Assembly (NCBI GenBank): GCA_028868735.1
Contig: JAGWTW010000019.1
Coordinates: 1-42,105, forward strand
Direction: 5' to 3'
DNA: 42,105 nucleotides
From: Hyphomicrobiales bacterium
GTDB taxonomy: Bacteria; Pseudomonadota; Alphaproteobacteria; Rhizobiales; Beijerinckiaceae
The stretch's first letter is position 1, and every line of letters begins with the position of its first letter. A program made the translations under genes and the position numbers. Under the pieces are notes generated by a model. It saw only the letters and a program-made list of their open reading frames with translations. It was not told where the DNA came from and searched no databases. Of the stretch, positions 18,558-27,286 are shown one piece after another.

Positions 18558-18717
18558 CTGAATTCCTCTCGCGCAACTCCAGGCGACGGCGACGCCGCTC
18601 CACGCTCGTCTCTGGCCGCGAGAGCGTAACGCCGCCGTACAATAATTATCCCGCGCGGCTTGTCTACAAGCTTGAGCGAGGCCAGCCTCGCGCAATGCAC
18701 GCGCGGCCAAAGAAAAA

Positions 18718-18739
18718 CCCCGGCGCTTTCGCGCCGGGG
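18718..18739 (-). terminator. Rho-independent terminator of the porin gene
   Basis: Perfect 9-bp GC stem (ccccggcgc / gcgccgggg) with a TTTC/GAAA tetraloop, followed on the minus strand by a T-rich run (tttttct). It starts 26 bp after the porin stop codon and is a textbook intrinsic terminator. Confidence 0.92.
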
Positions 18740-18765
18740 CTCTTTGCGTTCAGATCTCGAGGAGA

Positions 18766-20388
18766 TCAGAAAGCGCGGTACATGCGGACGCGGCCGCGGA
18801 CGAGGTCCGCCGAGCTCTTGAAGGCCGGCAGGCCGACGGCCTGCAGAACCGCGTCGGAAGCGAGGCCGATCGGACGGCTGGTCACGCCATGTTCCCACTC
18901 GACTTCGGCGCCGATGCCGAAGTTCTTGATCGGGTTCCACTCGAGGCCGGTCGCGAGACGGGTCTCGGTGAAGTTGGTGTAGCCGGTCACGAACGGCACG
19001 GAGCCCGTGTTGATGACCGCCGCGCTCAGAGCCGGGTTCAGCACGCTGCCCGGGTAGGTAACCCGGTAGTAGCTGCCCGACAGAGTCGAGCTGATGGTCG
19101 GGGTCCAGTAGTGGCGCAGCGCCGCCGTGATGGCGAGCGCCTTGCTCTGGCCGCAGCTGCCCGAGGTGTCGTAGATGCAGTCGGTGTCGGCAGTGCCGGC
19201 GCCGTTGTAGCCGTTGCCCGAGGAGATACGGGCGAGGCCGACGCCATAGCTGGTCGACGTATCGACGCCGCCGACGTAGGCGAGGTTCGAACCCGACGCG
19301 TAGCCGATCGCGCCCTTGGCGTAGATCGCCTGCAGCCACAGCACGTCGCCGGGGCTGAGCATGTCGAGGTTGAACTTCAGGCCGCCGCCGATCGCGAAGC
19401 CCATCGCCCGGGTCGGGGCGTAGGTGGCGAGACCGGAATAGGGCGTGCCGCCGAAGATGCCCAGCGCGCTCGCGTTGAGAGCGCCGCTCGTCTGGTGGAC
19501 CGCGCCCATGATCTGGGCCGAACCCCACGGCTGATCGAGACGCAGGTTGGCGACGACGTCGGGCATACGGGTGCCCTGGGCGATCACAACCGGCGCGCCA
19601 GCGATGAAGGGGTTGCCGTACAGCGCAAGGCTGGCCGGGTTGGTGCGGTGCGAGACCGGATCTTCAACCGAGAGAGTCGCCGAGAAGCCGCCGCCCATCG
19701 TCAGGGTGTAGGCGATCGCGTTGACCGTCTGGTTGGAGCCGCGCATCGCGGTGTAGCCGACAGCGTCCGCATAGAAGTCGAACATCGACTGGATGCGGCC
19801 CATCGTGACGCCGGCGAACTGGATGAACGCCTTGTTCAGCGTCGTCGTCTCGCGGCCTTCAGCGTAGGAGCCGTACGGCGCGTAAGCCGGGAGGCCGAAC
19901 GCGGAGGACGGGATCGCGCCCGTCGCGGCCACCTGGCCGGCGCCGAAGTACGAATCGACGCGCATGAACGCACGAACCGTGCCCCACGGGGACTGGGTGC
20001 GGGCGTCGAGCTCGAGACGGCCGAGGGCCAGGCTCGCAACCGCGTCGCGGTTGGTGCCGGGGATGTACGCGCTGGGGAGCGCGCCGTTGCCGACAACCGC
20101 GAAGCCGTTGGCGGCAGCAGCGCCGTTGACAACGGCGACCGAGGTCGCGCCAGCCGCGTTGTAGCGGGTCGGGGTGTTCGAAACGGCCCAGTCGGCCATG
20201 ACGAGGCCGCCGACGCGCAAGCAGGTGTCGGTGCCGGGGATATAGAAGAAGCCGGCGCCGTAGGCGTCGCAAATCTTCACGTATTGAACAGGAGCCGCCT
20301 TCCGCGTGGGAAGATCGGCAGCCTGAGCGCCAGCGACGGTCGCGAGGACCGCTGCGGAACCAAGCAGAAGGCTCTTGGCGACCTTCAT
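18766..20388 (-). CDS. Alphaproteobacterial outer-membrane porin (Porin_2 family)
   Basis: General diffusion porin of 540 residues. A signal peptide ends at AGAQA before ADLPTRKAAP, and VKICDAYGAGFFYIPGTDTCLRVGG is the family's conserved N-terminal strand with its Cys pair. The chain ends in an aromatic residue (MYRAF), as needed for beta-barrel assembly. A second Cys pair lies near CIYDTSGSC. The start ATG 20388 has a strong ggagg ribosome-binding site. Coding sequence is rich in frequently used codons, consistent with high expression. An intrinsic terminator follows. Confidence 0.96.
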   Translation of the reverse strand: MKVAKSLLLGSAAVLATVAGAQAADLPTRKAAPVQYVKICDAYGAGFFYIPGTDTCLRVGGLVMADWAVSNTPTRYNAAGATSVAVVNGAAAANGFAVVGNGALPSAYIPGTNRDAVASLALGRLELDARTQSPWGTVRAFMRVDSYFGAGQVAATGAIPSSAFGLPAYAPYGSYAEGRETTTLNKAFIQFAGVTMGRIQSMFDFYADAVGYTAMRGSNQTVNAIAYTLTMGGGFSATLSVEDPVSHRTNPASLALYGNPFIAGAPVVIAQGTRMPDVVANLRLDQPWGSAQIMGAVHQTSGALNASALGIFGGTPYSGLATYAPTRAMGFAIGGGLKFNLDMLSPGDVLWLQAIYAKGAIGYASGSNLAYVGGVDTSTSYGVGLARISSGNGYNGAGTADTDCIYDTSGSCGQSKALAITAALRHYWTPTISSTLSGSYYRVTYPGSVLNPALSAAVINTGSVPFVTGYTNFTETRLATGLEWNPIKNFGIGAEVEWEHGVTSRPIGLASDAVLQAVGLPAFKSSADLVRGRVRMYRAF

Positions 20389-20841
20389 TAGCTACCTCCA
20401 GATAAGAAGCCCGGGATCGGGCGGTTGGTACTCTTTTTCGTTACAACGGAACCGAGGCCCCGGCCCCACTTTCGTCTCAGGCTCGCACCAGCCAGCGGCG
20501 GGGCGGAAGCAGAAACCGAGCGGGGAGGAACGGACCCTGCTCGCAGGCTTTACATACCCTTCTTTTCGCCACCATTGAAACCAAATCACGGCGTTCATCG
20601 CTCATTCTGGACGCGCGTTGCATAAGGGACACACCTTGAATGCGATGCAGCAACGCACGAATATTAAAGGAAAATTTACGTTTGGCGACCGTCGTCCCCC
20701 TCTTGTGCGACGCAGCGGCGTCGGCCGCGGCGGCGTCCGGGCCACAGACTGCGGCGGCGGCCGGCCGAATCTGCCGCGCGCGGCGGGGCGCTTGCCTTGC
20801 GCGCGCCCCTCGGGCATACCGAACGCGCGCTGCGGCGCGAA
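20389..20841. other. Porin upstream region
   Basis: Some 450 bp between the leftward porin and the rightward tRNA. The porin ribosome-binding site is at its left end. A gcgttgc/gcaacgc inverted pair (20615-20621, 20650-20656) flanks AT-richer sequence at about 20620-20690 that could include a promoter or operator. The right half, 20695-20840, is very GC-rich. No convincing gene is present, and overlapping ORFs in three frames look like noise. Confidence 0.45.
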
Positions 20842-20932
20842 GGAGACGTGGCCGAGAGGCTGAAGGCACTCGTTTGCTAAATGAGCAAGCCCCAAAAGGG
20901 CTTCGAGGGTTCGAATCCCTCCGTCTCCGCCA
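20842..20932 (+). tRNA. tRNA-Ser (anticodon GCU)
   Basis: Acceptor stem ggagacg/cgtctcc with G discriminator and encoded CCA. The anticodon arm is CTCGT-TTGCTAA-ATGAG, with the GCT anticodon at 20876-20878. A long variable arm (about 20888-20903) and a T-arm with ggttcgaatcc confirm a class II serine tRNA reading AGC/AGU. No integrase or displaced 3' repeat is visible nearby. Confidence 0.97.
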
Positions 20933-21169
20933 TCGCCGCTGTCCATCCCGGCGCTTTTCCGGCTCCGGCGGCGCCCGTGGCCTTCACGAGGCGGCGGAAT
21001 CTGCGGCGCAGCCGCTATACTTTCGGTCGAACGAAAATATCGAAGCGGACTCGCGGAAATACTTCGACGTCTGCGGCTCCGCTTGATCGGAGCTTGCGCC
21101 CGTTGCATTGCTTGCCGGCGTCGTCCGCGCGAATGTCCGCGCGCCGCCGCGCCCGATAAGTTGCCGCCG

Positions 21170-21568
21170 ATGCGCCCTGCCCGCTTCAGTCTCGCCCGTT
21201 CGGCGATCGCGTTCGTCGCAGCCGCCGCGGTCGTCGCGGTCGTCGCCGCGGCCGATTCGCAAGCGGCGCCCAAACCGCCCCAGCGCCCGTCGCCGGCCGC
21301 CCGGCGCGCGCCGGCAAAACCCGCTCCCGCAAAACCCGCTCCCGCAAAACCCGCGCCGCCGAAGGCGCCGGCCGGCGCGCCCGCAACGGGCAACGCGACG
21401 CAGGATCCGCGAACGCTGCCTCCGATCGATCCGGACCATCCGCCCGTTCTTCCCGACGCGAGTCGCGAAAGGATGCGCGACTGCGGCAGGGAATGGGAAG
21501 CGATGAAGATGGCGGGCAAGGACGAGGGCGGCTGGCGCGCGTTCGCGACGCGGTGTCTGACCCGGTGA
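21170..21568 (+). CDS. Small secreted Pro/Ala-rich protein with C-terminal paired-Cys motif
   Basis: A 132-residue protein. ATG 21170 is chosen because a signal peptide follows directly (basic residues, then AIAFVAAAAVVAVVAA, cleavage near SQA). The mature protein starts with a Lys/Pro/Ala linker containing three KPAPA repeats, then a C-terminal segment with CGREWEAMKMAGK and WRAFATRCL. This Cys-x..-W..-Cys pattern recurs in small Rhizobiales periplasmic proteins and loosely resembles PsiF repeats. Probably periplasmic; function unknown. Confidence 0.72.
   Translation: MRPARFSLARSAIAFVAAAAVVAVVAAADSQAAPKPPQRPSPAARRAPAKPAPAKPAPAKPAPPKAPAGAPATGNATQDPRTLPPIDPDHPPVLPDASRERMRDCGREWEAMKMAGKDEGGWRAFATRCLTR
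21314..21358 (+). repeat. Three tandem 15-bp repeats encoding KPAPA
   Basis: The unit gcaaaacccgctccc occurs twice exactly and a third time with the last bases changed (gcgccg). It encodes the extended linker of the secreted protein and is prone to length change by slippage. Confidence 0.9.
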
Positions 21569-21680
21569 CGCGCGACCTGCATGCACGGCGCCGCGCACGA
21601 GCGCGATCGACGCCGGCGCCGCTTCGTCCGATCGAGACAGAACGCTGCGCTCGAAACAGAACGTCCCGCTCGAAACAAAA

Positions 21681-21710
21681 CGTCCTCCTGATCTGTCGAT
21701 CAGGAGGACG
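21681..21710 (-). terminator. Hairpin terminator of the histone-like gene
   Basis: Perfect 13-bp arms (cgtcctcctgatc / gatcaggaggacg) around a 4-base loop, followed on the minus strand by ttttgtttc. It lies about 65 bp after the stop of the leftward Lys/Ala-rich gene, so it is most likely its terminator. A second hairpin (gggcgcg/cgcgccc, 21743-21761) lies closer to the stop but lacks a T-tract. Confidence 0.75.
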
Positions 21711-21774
21711 ATGAAACGATCGCAGAAGACCCGCGACCAAGAGGGCGCGTTTTGCGCGCCCGCTTTATGTCGCG

Positions 21775-22044
21775 CTAGGCGCCTTCCATGCCGGAAGCAG
21801 CCGCAGCCTTCTTGGCCGGGGCGCGTCGCTTGGAAGCCTTGCGGGCTTTCTTGGCGCCTTTCTTGGCGGCCTTCTTCGTGCCCTTGCGGGCCTTCTTCAC
21901 GCCCTTCTTGGCGGCTTTCTTCGAAGCGCTCTTGCGCGCTGTCTTCTTCACCGCCTTGCGGACGGTCTTCTTCGACGCAGACTTACGCGCACCTTTTTTC
22001 GCCGCCTTCTTGGCAGGCTTACGCTTCGTGGTTGCTTTCGCCAT
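21775..22044 (-). CDS. Histone H1-like Lys/Ala-rich DNA-binding protein
   Basis: An 89-residue, highly basic protein made almost wholly of AKKA/ARKS-type repeats, similar to eukaryotic H1 tails, AlgP-type tails and chlamydial Hc1. It is expected to be disordered and bind DNA or RNA by charge. The start ATG 22044 follows an aagggga ribosome-binding site. It is transcribed alone, with a large gap upstream and a terminator downstream. The C-terminal AAAASGMEGA is the only non-basic part. Family membership is by composition only. Confidence 0.85.
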   Translation of the reverse strand: MAKATTKRKPAKKAAKKGARKSASKKTVRKAVKKTARKSASKKAAKKGVKKARKGTKKAAKKGAKKARKASKRRAPAKKAAAASGMEGA

Positions 22045-22564
22045 CTTGATGTCCCCTTATCGAGTTCGCCGGCGTTGAATTGCGGGCCGGCAAGAGGCCT
22101 AGATACCGTAGCGTGGTTAACCACTTGTGCAAGAGCGCAACGGCGCTCGCGATTGCACGAAGCGCGCAGAAGAGCTGCCGACGCGCTCTTCGCGACCACG
22201 TCAGCAACGCTCGCCGACGCCTGCGAAACGCGCACGCGAAAGCCGACGATTCCATCTCGCGCGCGCCGTGCGGAGACGGCGGCTTCGCCTGCCTGGACGC
22301 GCTTTGCAAACGTCGGCGAAACGCGCGCGGCGACATCTGGAATTCTCGCAAATTTCAAAAAATCCCTTGCAAACATGCGAGAATCGAAATGCTGCGCAAT
22401 TCGGCCGCCGCGTCCGCCATGCGCGGTCGCGGCTAAAGTCGCGGCGTCCGCGGGAAGCCGAACCGAGAGGCGGCCGTCGGCGCCGCGCGCATGGCGCGGC
22501 GCGGCCGCCGAGACGCGCTGGCGCGCGCCTCGAACGACGCCGGAGCGCCGGACTCGCGCGCAAA

Positions 22565-22592
22565 ATTTTTTTTGTGCGAAGACAAAAAAAAT
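22565..22592. repeat. A8/T8 perfect inverted repeat
   Basis: Arms attttttttgt and acaaaaaaaat (11 bp each) surround the loop gcgaag. It is strikingly AT-rich in an otherwise GC-rich gap. It lies 94 bp past the gatB stop and could act as a weak bidirectional terminator or a bent-DNA protein site. Confidence 0.8.
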
Positions 22593-22627
22593 GCGTTGGA
22601 GCACGTCCGAAAATCCAAATTCGGAGT

Positions 22628-22654
22628 CGAATCGCACGAATCGCACGAATCGCG
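22628..22654. repeat. Tandem 9-bp repeat (cgaatcgca, about 3 copies)
   Basis: Two exact copies and one with a final-base change sit just downstream of gatB. No function is apparent. Slippage-prone or a protein-binding array are both possible. Confidence 0.75.
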
Positions 22655-22685
22655 TCAGCGACGATTCGCGCTCGCGCCGGCGATT

Positions 22686-24173
22686 CTAGACGCCGAGTTT
22701 CGCCTTCAGGAGTTCGTTGACCGCTTGCGGATTCGCTTTGCCGCCGGTCGCCTTCATCACCTGCCCGACGAACCAGCCGAGCATCGTCGGCTTCGCCTTC
22801 GCCTGCTCGACCTTGTCGGGATTGGCCGCGATGATCTGATCGACCGCGGCCTCGATCGCGCCGGTGTCGGTCACCTGCTTCAGGCCGCGCCGTTCGACGA
22901 TGTCGCGCGGATCGGCGTCGCGTTCTTCGGAAAACATCAGCGCCAGCACGTCCTTGGCGATCTTGCCGGAGATCACGCCCTCGCCGATCAGATCGACGAG
23001 GCTCGCGATGCGCGACGGCGGCACGTGCGTCTCGGCGACGCCGAGGCCGGCCGCGTTCGCAAGCGCGGCGAAATCGCCCATCACCCAGTTCGCGACGACC
23101 TTGGCGTCGCGCGCCTTGCCGCCTGCGCGCACGCACGCCTCATAGAAGTCGGCGGTCTCGCGCTCCCCGACGAGCACGCCGGCGTCGTAAGGCGGCAGCC
23201 CGTACTCGCTGATGAAGCGCGCGCGCTTTGCGTCCGGCAGTTCAGGCAGGTCTGCGGCGAGCGCGTCCACGAACGCCTGATCGAATTCGAGCGGCAGCAG
23301 ATCGGGATCGGGGAAGTAGCGATAATCGTGCGCTTCTTCCTTCGAACGCATCGCGCGCGTCTCGCCGCGGCCCGGATCGTACAGGCGCGTCTCCTGGTCG
23401 ATCGTTCCGCCGTCCTCGAGAATGCCGATCTGCCGGCGCGCCTCGACGTCGATCGCGTGCCCGATGAAGCGGATCGAATTCATGTTCTTGATTTCGCAGC
23501 GCGTGCCGAGCGGCTCGCCGGGACGGCGCACCGACACGTTGACGTCCGCGCGCAAGGATCCCTGCTCCATATTGCCGTCGCAGGCGCCGATGTAACGCAG
23601 GATGGCGCGCAGCTTCGTGACATAGGCGCGCGCCTCCTCGGCCGATCGGATGTCGGGCTTGGAGACGATCTCCATCAGCGCGACGCCGGAACGGTTGAGG
23701 TCGACGAAGCTCGAATCCGGCGACTGGTCGTGCAGCAGCTTGCCGGCGTCCTGTTCCAGATGCAGCCGCTCGATCCCGACGCGGATCTGCTCCGTGGGCG
23801 AGACATCGACGATCACCTCGCCCTCGCCGACGATCGGGCTCTTGTACTGCGAGATCTGATACCCCTGCGGCAGGTCGGGGTAGAAATAGTTCTTGCGGTC
23901 GAACACGGACCGCCGGTTGATCTGCGCCTTCAGGCCGAGACCCGCGCGCACGGCCTGCTTGACGCACTCCTCGTTTATCACGGGCAGCATGCCGGGCATG
24001 CCCGCGTCGATCAGGGAGACATGGTCGTTCTGCTCGCCGCCGAATTCGGTCGAGGCGCCGGAGAACAGCTTCGATTTCGACGTGACCTGCGCGTGGATCT
24101 CCATGCCCACGACAATTTCCCAGTCGCCGGTGGCGCCCTTGATCAGCTTCGACGGTTTGGCCTGCGCGGTCAT
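22686..24173 (-). CDS. gatB: Asp-tRNA(Asn)/Glu-tRNA(Gln) amidotransferase subunit B
   Basis: tRNA-binding and kinase subunit of the GatCAB complex, which converts misacylated Glu-tRNA(Gln) or Asp-tRNA(Asn) to the amide form. The protein has 495 residues, normal length. It opens with [12 protein letters not shown] and contains [35 protein letters not shown] and the helical tail domain ending in [12 protein letters not shown]. It is separated from gatA by the CHAD gene and the small membrane gene rather than being adjacent. Confidence 0.98.
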   Translation of the reverse strand: MTAQAKPSKLIKGATGDWEIVVGMEIHAQVTSKSKLFSGASTEFGGEQNDHVSLIDAGMPGMLPVINEECVKQAVRAGLGLKAQINRRSVFDRKNYFYPDLPQGYQISQYKSPIVGEGEVIVDVSPTEQIRVGIERLHLEQDAGKLLHDQSPDSSFVDLNRSGVALMEIVSKPDIRSAEEARAYVTKLRAILRYIGACDGNMEQGSLRADVNVSVRRPGEPLGTRCEIKNMNSIRFIGHAIDVEARRQIGILEDGGTIDQETRLYDPGRGETRAMRSKEEAHDYRYFPDPDLLPLEFDQAFVDALAADLPELPDAKRARFISEYGLPPYDAGVLVGERETADFYEACVRAGGKARDAKVVANWVMGDFAALANAAGLGVAETHVPPSRIASLVDLIGEGVISGKIAKDVLALMFSEERDADPRDIVERRGLKQVTDTGAIEAAVDQIIAANPDKVEQAKAKPTMLGWFVGQVMKATGGKANPQAVNELLKAKLGV

Positions 24174-24204
24174 TGCGGTCTCGAATTCCTGAAATGAGGG
24201 ATCG

Positions 24205-24236
24205 CCGTCCTTTTATCCGGTTTCCCGGAAAAGTGG
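24205..24236. repeat. Dispersed Rhizobiales-type motif (ccggtttcccggaaaagtgg) upstream of gatB
   Basis: The string tccggtttcccggaaaagtgg lies between divergent gatB and the CHAD gene. Closely related strings (CACTTTTCCGGGAAACCGG in the other orientation) recur in intergenic regions of Rhizobiales, as I recall. It may be part of a promoter or a short repeat; no activity can be assigned from one copy. Confidence 0.4.
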
Positions 24237-24349
24237 TATCGCGGCGAGGAATCGCGAAAAATTTCAACGCGATCCTGTCGACGGCGCAAGCGCGGTTGAC
24301 TGTGACGACGCTATCGCGCCTTCTTCCGCCCTGTGTTGAGGAGCGTGCC

Positions 24350-25288
24350 TTGTCTCTGGCGGTCGTCCAGCAGAGCGTGCCGTCGGCCGGCGAATTGCTG
24401 CGCCGCGCGATTTCCGCCGCCTTGTCCGACATCGCCGCTTTCGTCGAACTGCCCGCGCCCACGCCGCAGGACGTGCATCTCGCCCGCCGCACGGCCAAAC
24501 GCGTCCGCGCGCTGGCGCGCATTGCGCCCGCGCGCCTCGAGCGGCTCGCGCGCCAAACAACAAGAGCGGCCGCGGAAGCGCGCAAGGCGTTCGGGCAGGC
24601 GCGCGACGCGGAGGTGCGGCGCGCGACCCTCGCGTCTCTGCGCGGCGATCTGCCGGACCGCGCGCACGACGCGCTCGCGCGATGCTCGAACGCGGACGCG
24701 CCGGCCGCCCGCGCCGCCGATCACGCCGCGCTGAGCGCGCGCCTGTCCGCGCTCGCGCGCGACTGGCGATTGTGCGATGCGGACGCGCCGGCGACGGAAA
24801 TCCTCGCGGCGGCTGCCCGTGTCTACAGGCGCGCCAGGCGCCGCATGAAGAAGGCGCGATCCGGGCAGCCGCGCGACCTGCACCGCTGGCGGACGGCCGT
24901 CGCCGACCACGAATATGTCGCCGACTTTCTCGCCGCGTCGTCGCGCGCGGCGAAACGCCAGGGAGAACGAGCCGACCGCTTGCGCAAGTCGCTCGGCGAC
25001 CTCAACGACCTGCACGAACTCGCGGTCTGGTTCGGGGCGCGCCCGCTCGACGGCGAAGCGAACGAGGCGGCGTTGCGCAGCCTCGATCTTGCTGTGGGAC
25101 GGCGGCGGAAGAAATTGCGTCGGATCGCCCTGCGGCGCGGCGCAAGGCTCTACGCCTGTCGCCCGAAGGCATGGCGCAGGAAAGTCACGCGAGACGTTTC
25201 GCGAAATACCGGCAGCCGAGACCGACCGCGAACGAGACGAGCGCGGCAAGACCGGCCTGGACCGGCGACGCGCCGTCGCGAAGCATAG
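24350..25288 (+). CDS. CHAD domain protein
   Basis: A 312-residue helical protein of the CHAD family, whose conserved His and basic residues bind polyphosphate. Marks are HLARRTAKRVRALAR near the start, KAFGQARDAEVR, LHRWRTAVADHEYVADF and LRKSLGDLNDLHEL. The start is inferred as TTG 24350, with gaggag 9 bases upstream; no suitable ATG lies close. The last ~35 residues are Arg-rich and overlap the end of the convergent membrane gene by 104 bp, so they look like read-through past an ancestral stop. The family domain ends near RPKAWRRKV. Confidence 0.85.
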   Translation: MSLAVVQQSVPSAGELLRRAISAALSDIAAFVELPAPTPQDVHLARRTAKRVRALARIAPARLERLARQTTRAAAEARKAFGQARDAEVRRATLASLRGDLPDRAHDALARCSNADAPAARAADHAALSARLSALARDWRLCDADAPATEILAAAARVYRRARRRMKKARSGQPRDLHRWRTAVADHEYVADFLAASSRAAKRQGERADRLRKSLGDLNDLHELAVWFGARPLDGEANEAALRSLDLAVGRRRKKLRRIALRRGARLYACRPKAWRRKVTRDVSRNTGSRDRPRTRRARQDRPGPATRRREA

Positions 25289-25385
25289 AGACGAGCGCGA
25301 GCGTCGCCAGCAGCGCGCTCACGACATAGAGCAGCAGGCCGAGCGTCGAAGCCGAAGCAAAGAGCATGGCCCGCGCGAATTCCAT
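25185..25385 (-). CDS. Small two-helix membrane protein
   Basis: A 66-residue protein with two predicted transmembrane helices (about 8-33 and 42-58) joined by LRDGASPVQ and ending in CRYFAKRLA. The start ATG overlaps the gatA stop (TGATG), so it is translationally coupled to gatA. It overlaps the CHAD gene end by 104 bp. Function unknown. Confidence 0.75.
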   Translation of the reverse strand: MEFARAMLFASASTLGLLLYVVSALLATLALVSMLRDGASPVQAGLAALVSFAVGLGCRYFAKRLA

Positions 25386-26866
25386 CACGCCCACCAGGGC
25401 TGCGGCAACTCGATCGCGGGCGCGGCTTTCTCGATCGCCGAGGCGAGCGAAAACAACGTTTCTTCTTCGAACGGGCGGCCGATGAGTTGCAGGCCGAGCG
25501 GCAGCCCGTCTGAGGCAAGGCCGCCGGGCGCGACGATGCCTGGCAAGCCCGCCATGTTCACCGTCACCGTGAAGACGTCGTTGAGATACATTTCGACGGG
25601 ATCGGCCGAGCCCTTCTCGCCGATCGCGAAAGCGGGCGACGGCGTCGCGGGCGTGAGAATGGCGTCGACGCCGGCCTGGAAGGCGATTTCGAAATCGCGC
25701 TTGATCAGCGTGCGGATCTTCTGGGCGCGCACATAATAGGCGTCGTAATAGCCCGCGGAGAGCACATAGGCGCCGATCATGATGCGCCGCCGTACTTCGG
25801 CGCCGAAACCCGCCGCGCGCGTATTCTCGTACATGCCGACGATGTCGCGGCCCTGCTTGCGAAGTCCGTAGCGCACCCCGTCGTAGCGCGCGAGATTCGA
25901 CGAGGCCTCGGCGGGGGCCACAATGTAATAGGCCGGCAGCGCGTGCTTCGTATGCGGCAGCGAAATGTCGACGATCTCCGCGCCGGCGTCCTTCAGCCAT
26001 TCGACGCCCTGGCGCCAGAGCGCCTCGATTTCCTGGGACATGCCGTCGAGCCGGTACTCGCGGGGAATGCCGATCTTCTTTCCCTTCACCGACGCGCCGA
26101 CGCTCTTTTCGTAATCGGGTACGGGCAAATCGACCGAGGTCGAATCCTTGGGATCGAAGCCGGCCATCGAACGCAGCATGATCGCCGCGTCGCGCACGTC
26201 GCGCGCGATCGGGCCTGCCTGATCGAGCGACGAGGCGAAGGCGACGATCCCCCAGCGCGAGCACCGCCCGTAGGTCGGCTTGATGCCGACCGTACCGGTG
26301 AACGCGGCGGGCTGGCGTATCGAACCGCCGGTGTCGGTCGCGGTCGCGCCGAGACACAGATGCGCCGCAACGGCCGCCGCGGATCCGCCGGACGACCCGC
26401 CGGGCACGATCTTCGCGTCGTCGCCCTTGCGTCGCCACGGCGAAACGACGGGACCGAACGCGCTCGTCTCGTTGGACGATCCCATGGCGAATTCATCGAG
26501 GTTGAGCTTGCCGAGCATGACCGCGCCATCGCGCCAGAGCTGGCCGGACACGGTCGACTCGTAATGCGGGACGAAGCCTTCGAGAATGCGGCTCGCCGCC
26601 GTCGTCGGAACGCCCTTCGTGCAGTAGAGGTCCTTGATGCCGAGCGGCAGGCCTTCGAGCGGCCGCCCCTCGCCTCTGGCGAGCCGCGCATCGCTGTCGG
26701 CCGCGGCGGCGAGCGCGAGCTCCGGCGTCTCCACCAGATAGGCGTTCAGCGCGCGCGCTTTCTCGATCGCGGCGATATGCGCCTTCGTGAGTTCCGTCGC
26801 GGTGAAGCGCTTCGCGCGCAGACCATCGCGCGCGTCGGCGAGCGTAAGGCGTGTCAGATCCGTCAT
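25385..26866 (-). CDS. gatA: Asp-tRNA(Asn)/Glu-tRNA(Gln) amidotransferase subunit A
   Basis: Amidase subunit of GatCAB that releases ammonia from glutamine. It has 493 residues from ATG 26866. The amidase triad is visible: Lys78 in GIKDLY, cis-Ser158 in the GGSSGGS loop, and nucleophile Ser182 in [11 protein letters not shown]. The start is 4 bp after gatC stop, so gatC-gatA is an operon. The upstream in-frame extension overlaps gatC and is not used. Confidence 0.98.
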   Translation of the reverse strand: MTDLTRLTLADARDGLRAKRFTATELTKAHIAAIEKARALNAYLVETPELALAAAADSDARLARGEGRPLEGLPLGIKDLYCTKGVPTTAASRILEGFVPHYESTVSGQLWRDGAVMLGKLNLDEFAMGSSNETSAFGPVVSPWRRKGDDAKIVPGGSSGGSAAAVAAHLCLGATATDTGGSIRQPAAFTGTVGIKPTYGRCSRWGIVAFASSLDQAGPIARDVRDAAIMLRSMAGFDPKDSTSVDLPVPDYEKSVGASVKGKKIGIPREYRLDGMSQEIEALWRQGVEWLKDAGAEIVDISLPHTKHALPAYYIVAPAEASSNLARYDGVRYGLRKQGRDIVGMYENTRAAGFGAEVRRRIMIGAYVLSAGYYDAYYVRAQKIRTLIKRDFEIAFQAGVDAILTPATPSPAFAIGEKGSADPVEMYLNDVFTVTVNMAGLPGIVAPGGLASDGLPLGLQLIGRPFEEETLFSLASAIEKAAPAIELPQPWWA

Positions 26867-26870
26867 CGCC

Positions 26871-27158
26871 CTACTCCACGACCTTCGGCACAACGAAGAA
26901 ATGATCTTCGCGCTCGGGCGCATTCGCGACGACGTCGTCGGCGATGAATCCGTCCGTCACAGCGTCGGTTCGCATGCGAAGCTTCATCGGGGCGACGGAC
27001 GTCATCGGTTCGACGCCTTCGACATTCACCGCGCCCAGCGCCTCGACGAAAGAAAGAATGGCGTTGAGTTCGCCCTGCAGATGGCCGACTTCGTCATCGC
27101 CGACCGCGACGCGCGCCAGATGCGCGATGCGGCGGACTGTCCCCTGATCGACGGACAT
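26871..27158 (-). CDS. gatC: Asp-tRNA(Asn)/Glu-tRNA(Gln) amidotransferase subunit C
   Basis: Small linker subunit that holds GatA and GatB together. It has 95 residues: [17 protein letters not shown], the [18 protein letters not shown] turn and the C-terminal [13 protein letters not shown] that packs on GatA. The start ATG 27158 has a tcaggagaaacc-like ribosome-binding site upstream. It is the first gene of gatC-gatA-small membrane protein. Confidence 0.97.
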   Translation of the reverse strand: MSVDQGTVRRIAHLARVAVGDDEVGHLQGELNAILSFVEALGAVNVEGVEPMTSVAPMKLRMRTDAVTDGFIADDVVANAPEREDHFFVVPKVVE

Positions 27159-27286
27159 GGTTTCTCCTGAAGGAGGCGGCGCACTGCGCCCGAATTGGTT
27201 CGCGCCCTATAGCATCCGGGGCTTTTGCAGCGCAACGCGGGCCCCGCCGCGCATATTCCACGGCTGCGGCCGACGGTCTCGGCGCT

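Larger units (their letters stand above)
22045..22685. other. 640-bp gap between histone-like gene and gatB
   Basis: No ORF here has the composition of a real protein. Visible structure: an A8/T8 perfect hairpin at 22565-22592, a 9-bp tandem repeat at 22628-22654, and an attctcgc/gcgagaat inverted pair around an AT-rich patch at about 22340-22386. The histone-like gene's promoter must lie at the left end. The rest could hold a small RNA or decayed sequence; I see no known RNA family. Confidence 0.5.

Noticed and set aside
20842..20932. tRNA as integration site of a genomic island
   Set aside because: No integrase, no direct repeat of the tRNA 3' end, and the flanks are ordinary genes.
20602..21678. 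358-residue minus-strand ORF across the tRNA
   Set aside because: It runs through tRNA-Ser and the secreted gene and is Arg/Ala/Gly-rich, so it is noise.
21711..22049. 112-residue ORF with a strong ribosome-binding site
   Set aside because: It is antisense to the Lys/Ala-rich gene, whose repeat composition explains its length. The ribosome-binding site is one arm of a terminator.
22491..24197. 568-residue ORF antisense to gatB
   Set aside because: It is the reverse frame of gatB with typical shadow composition.
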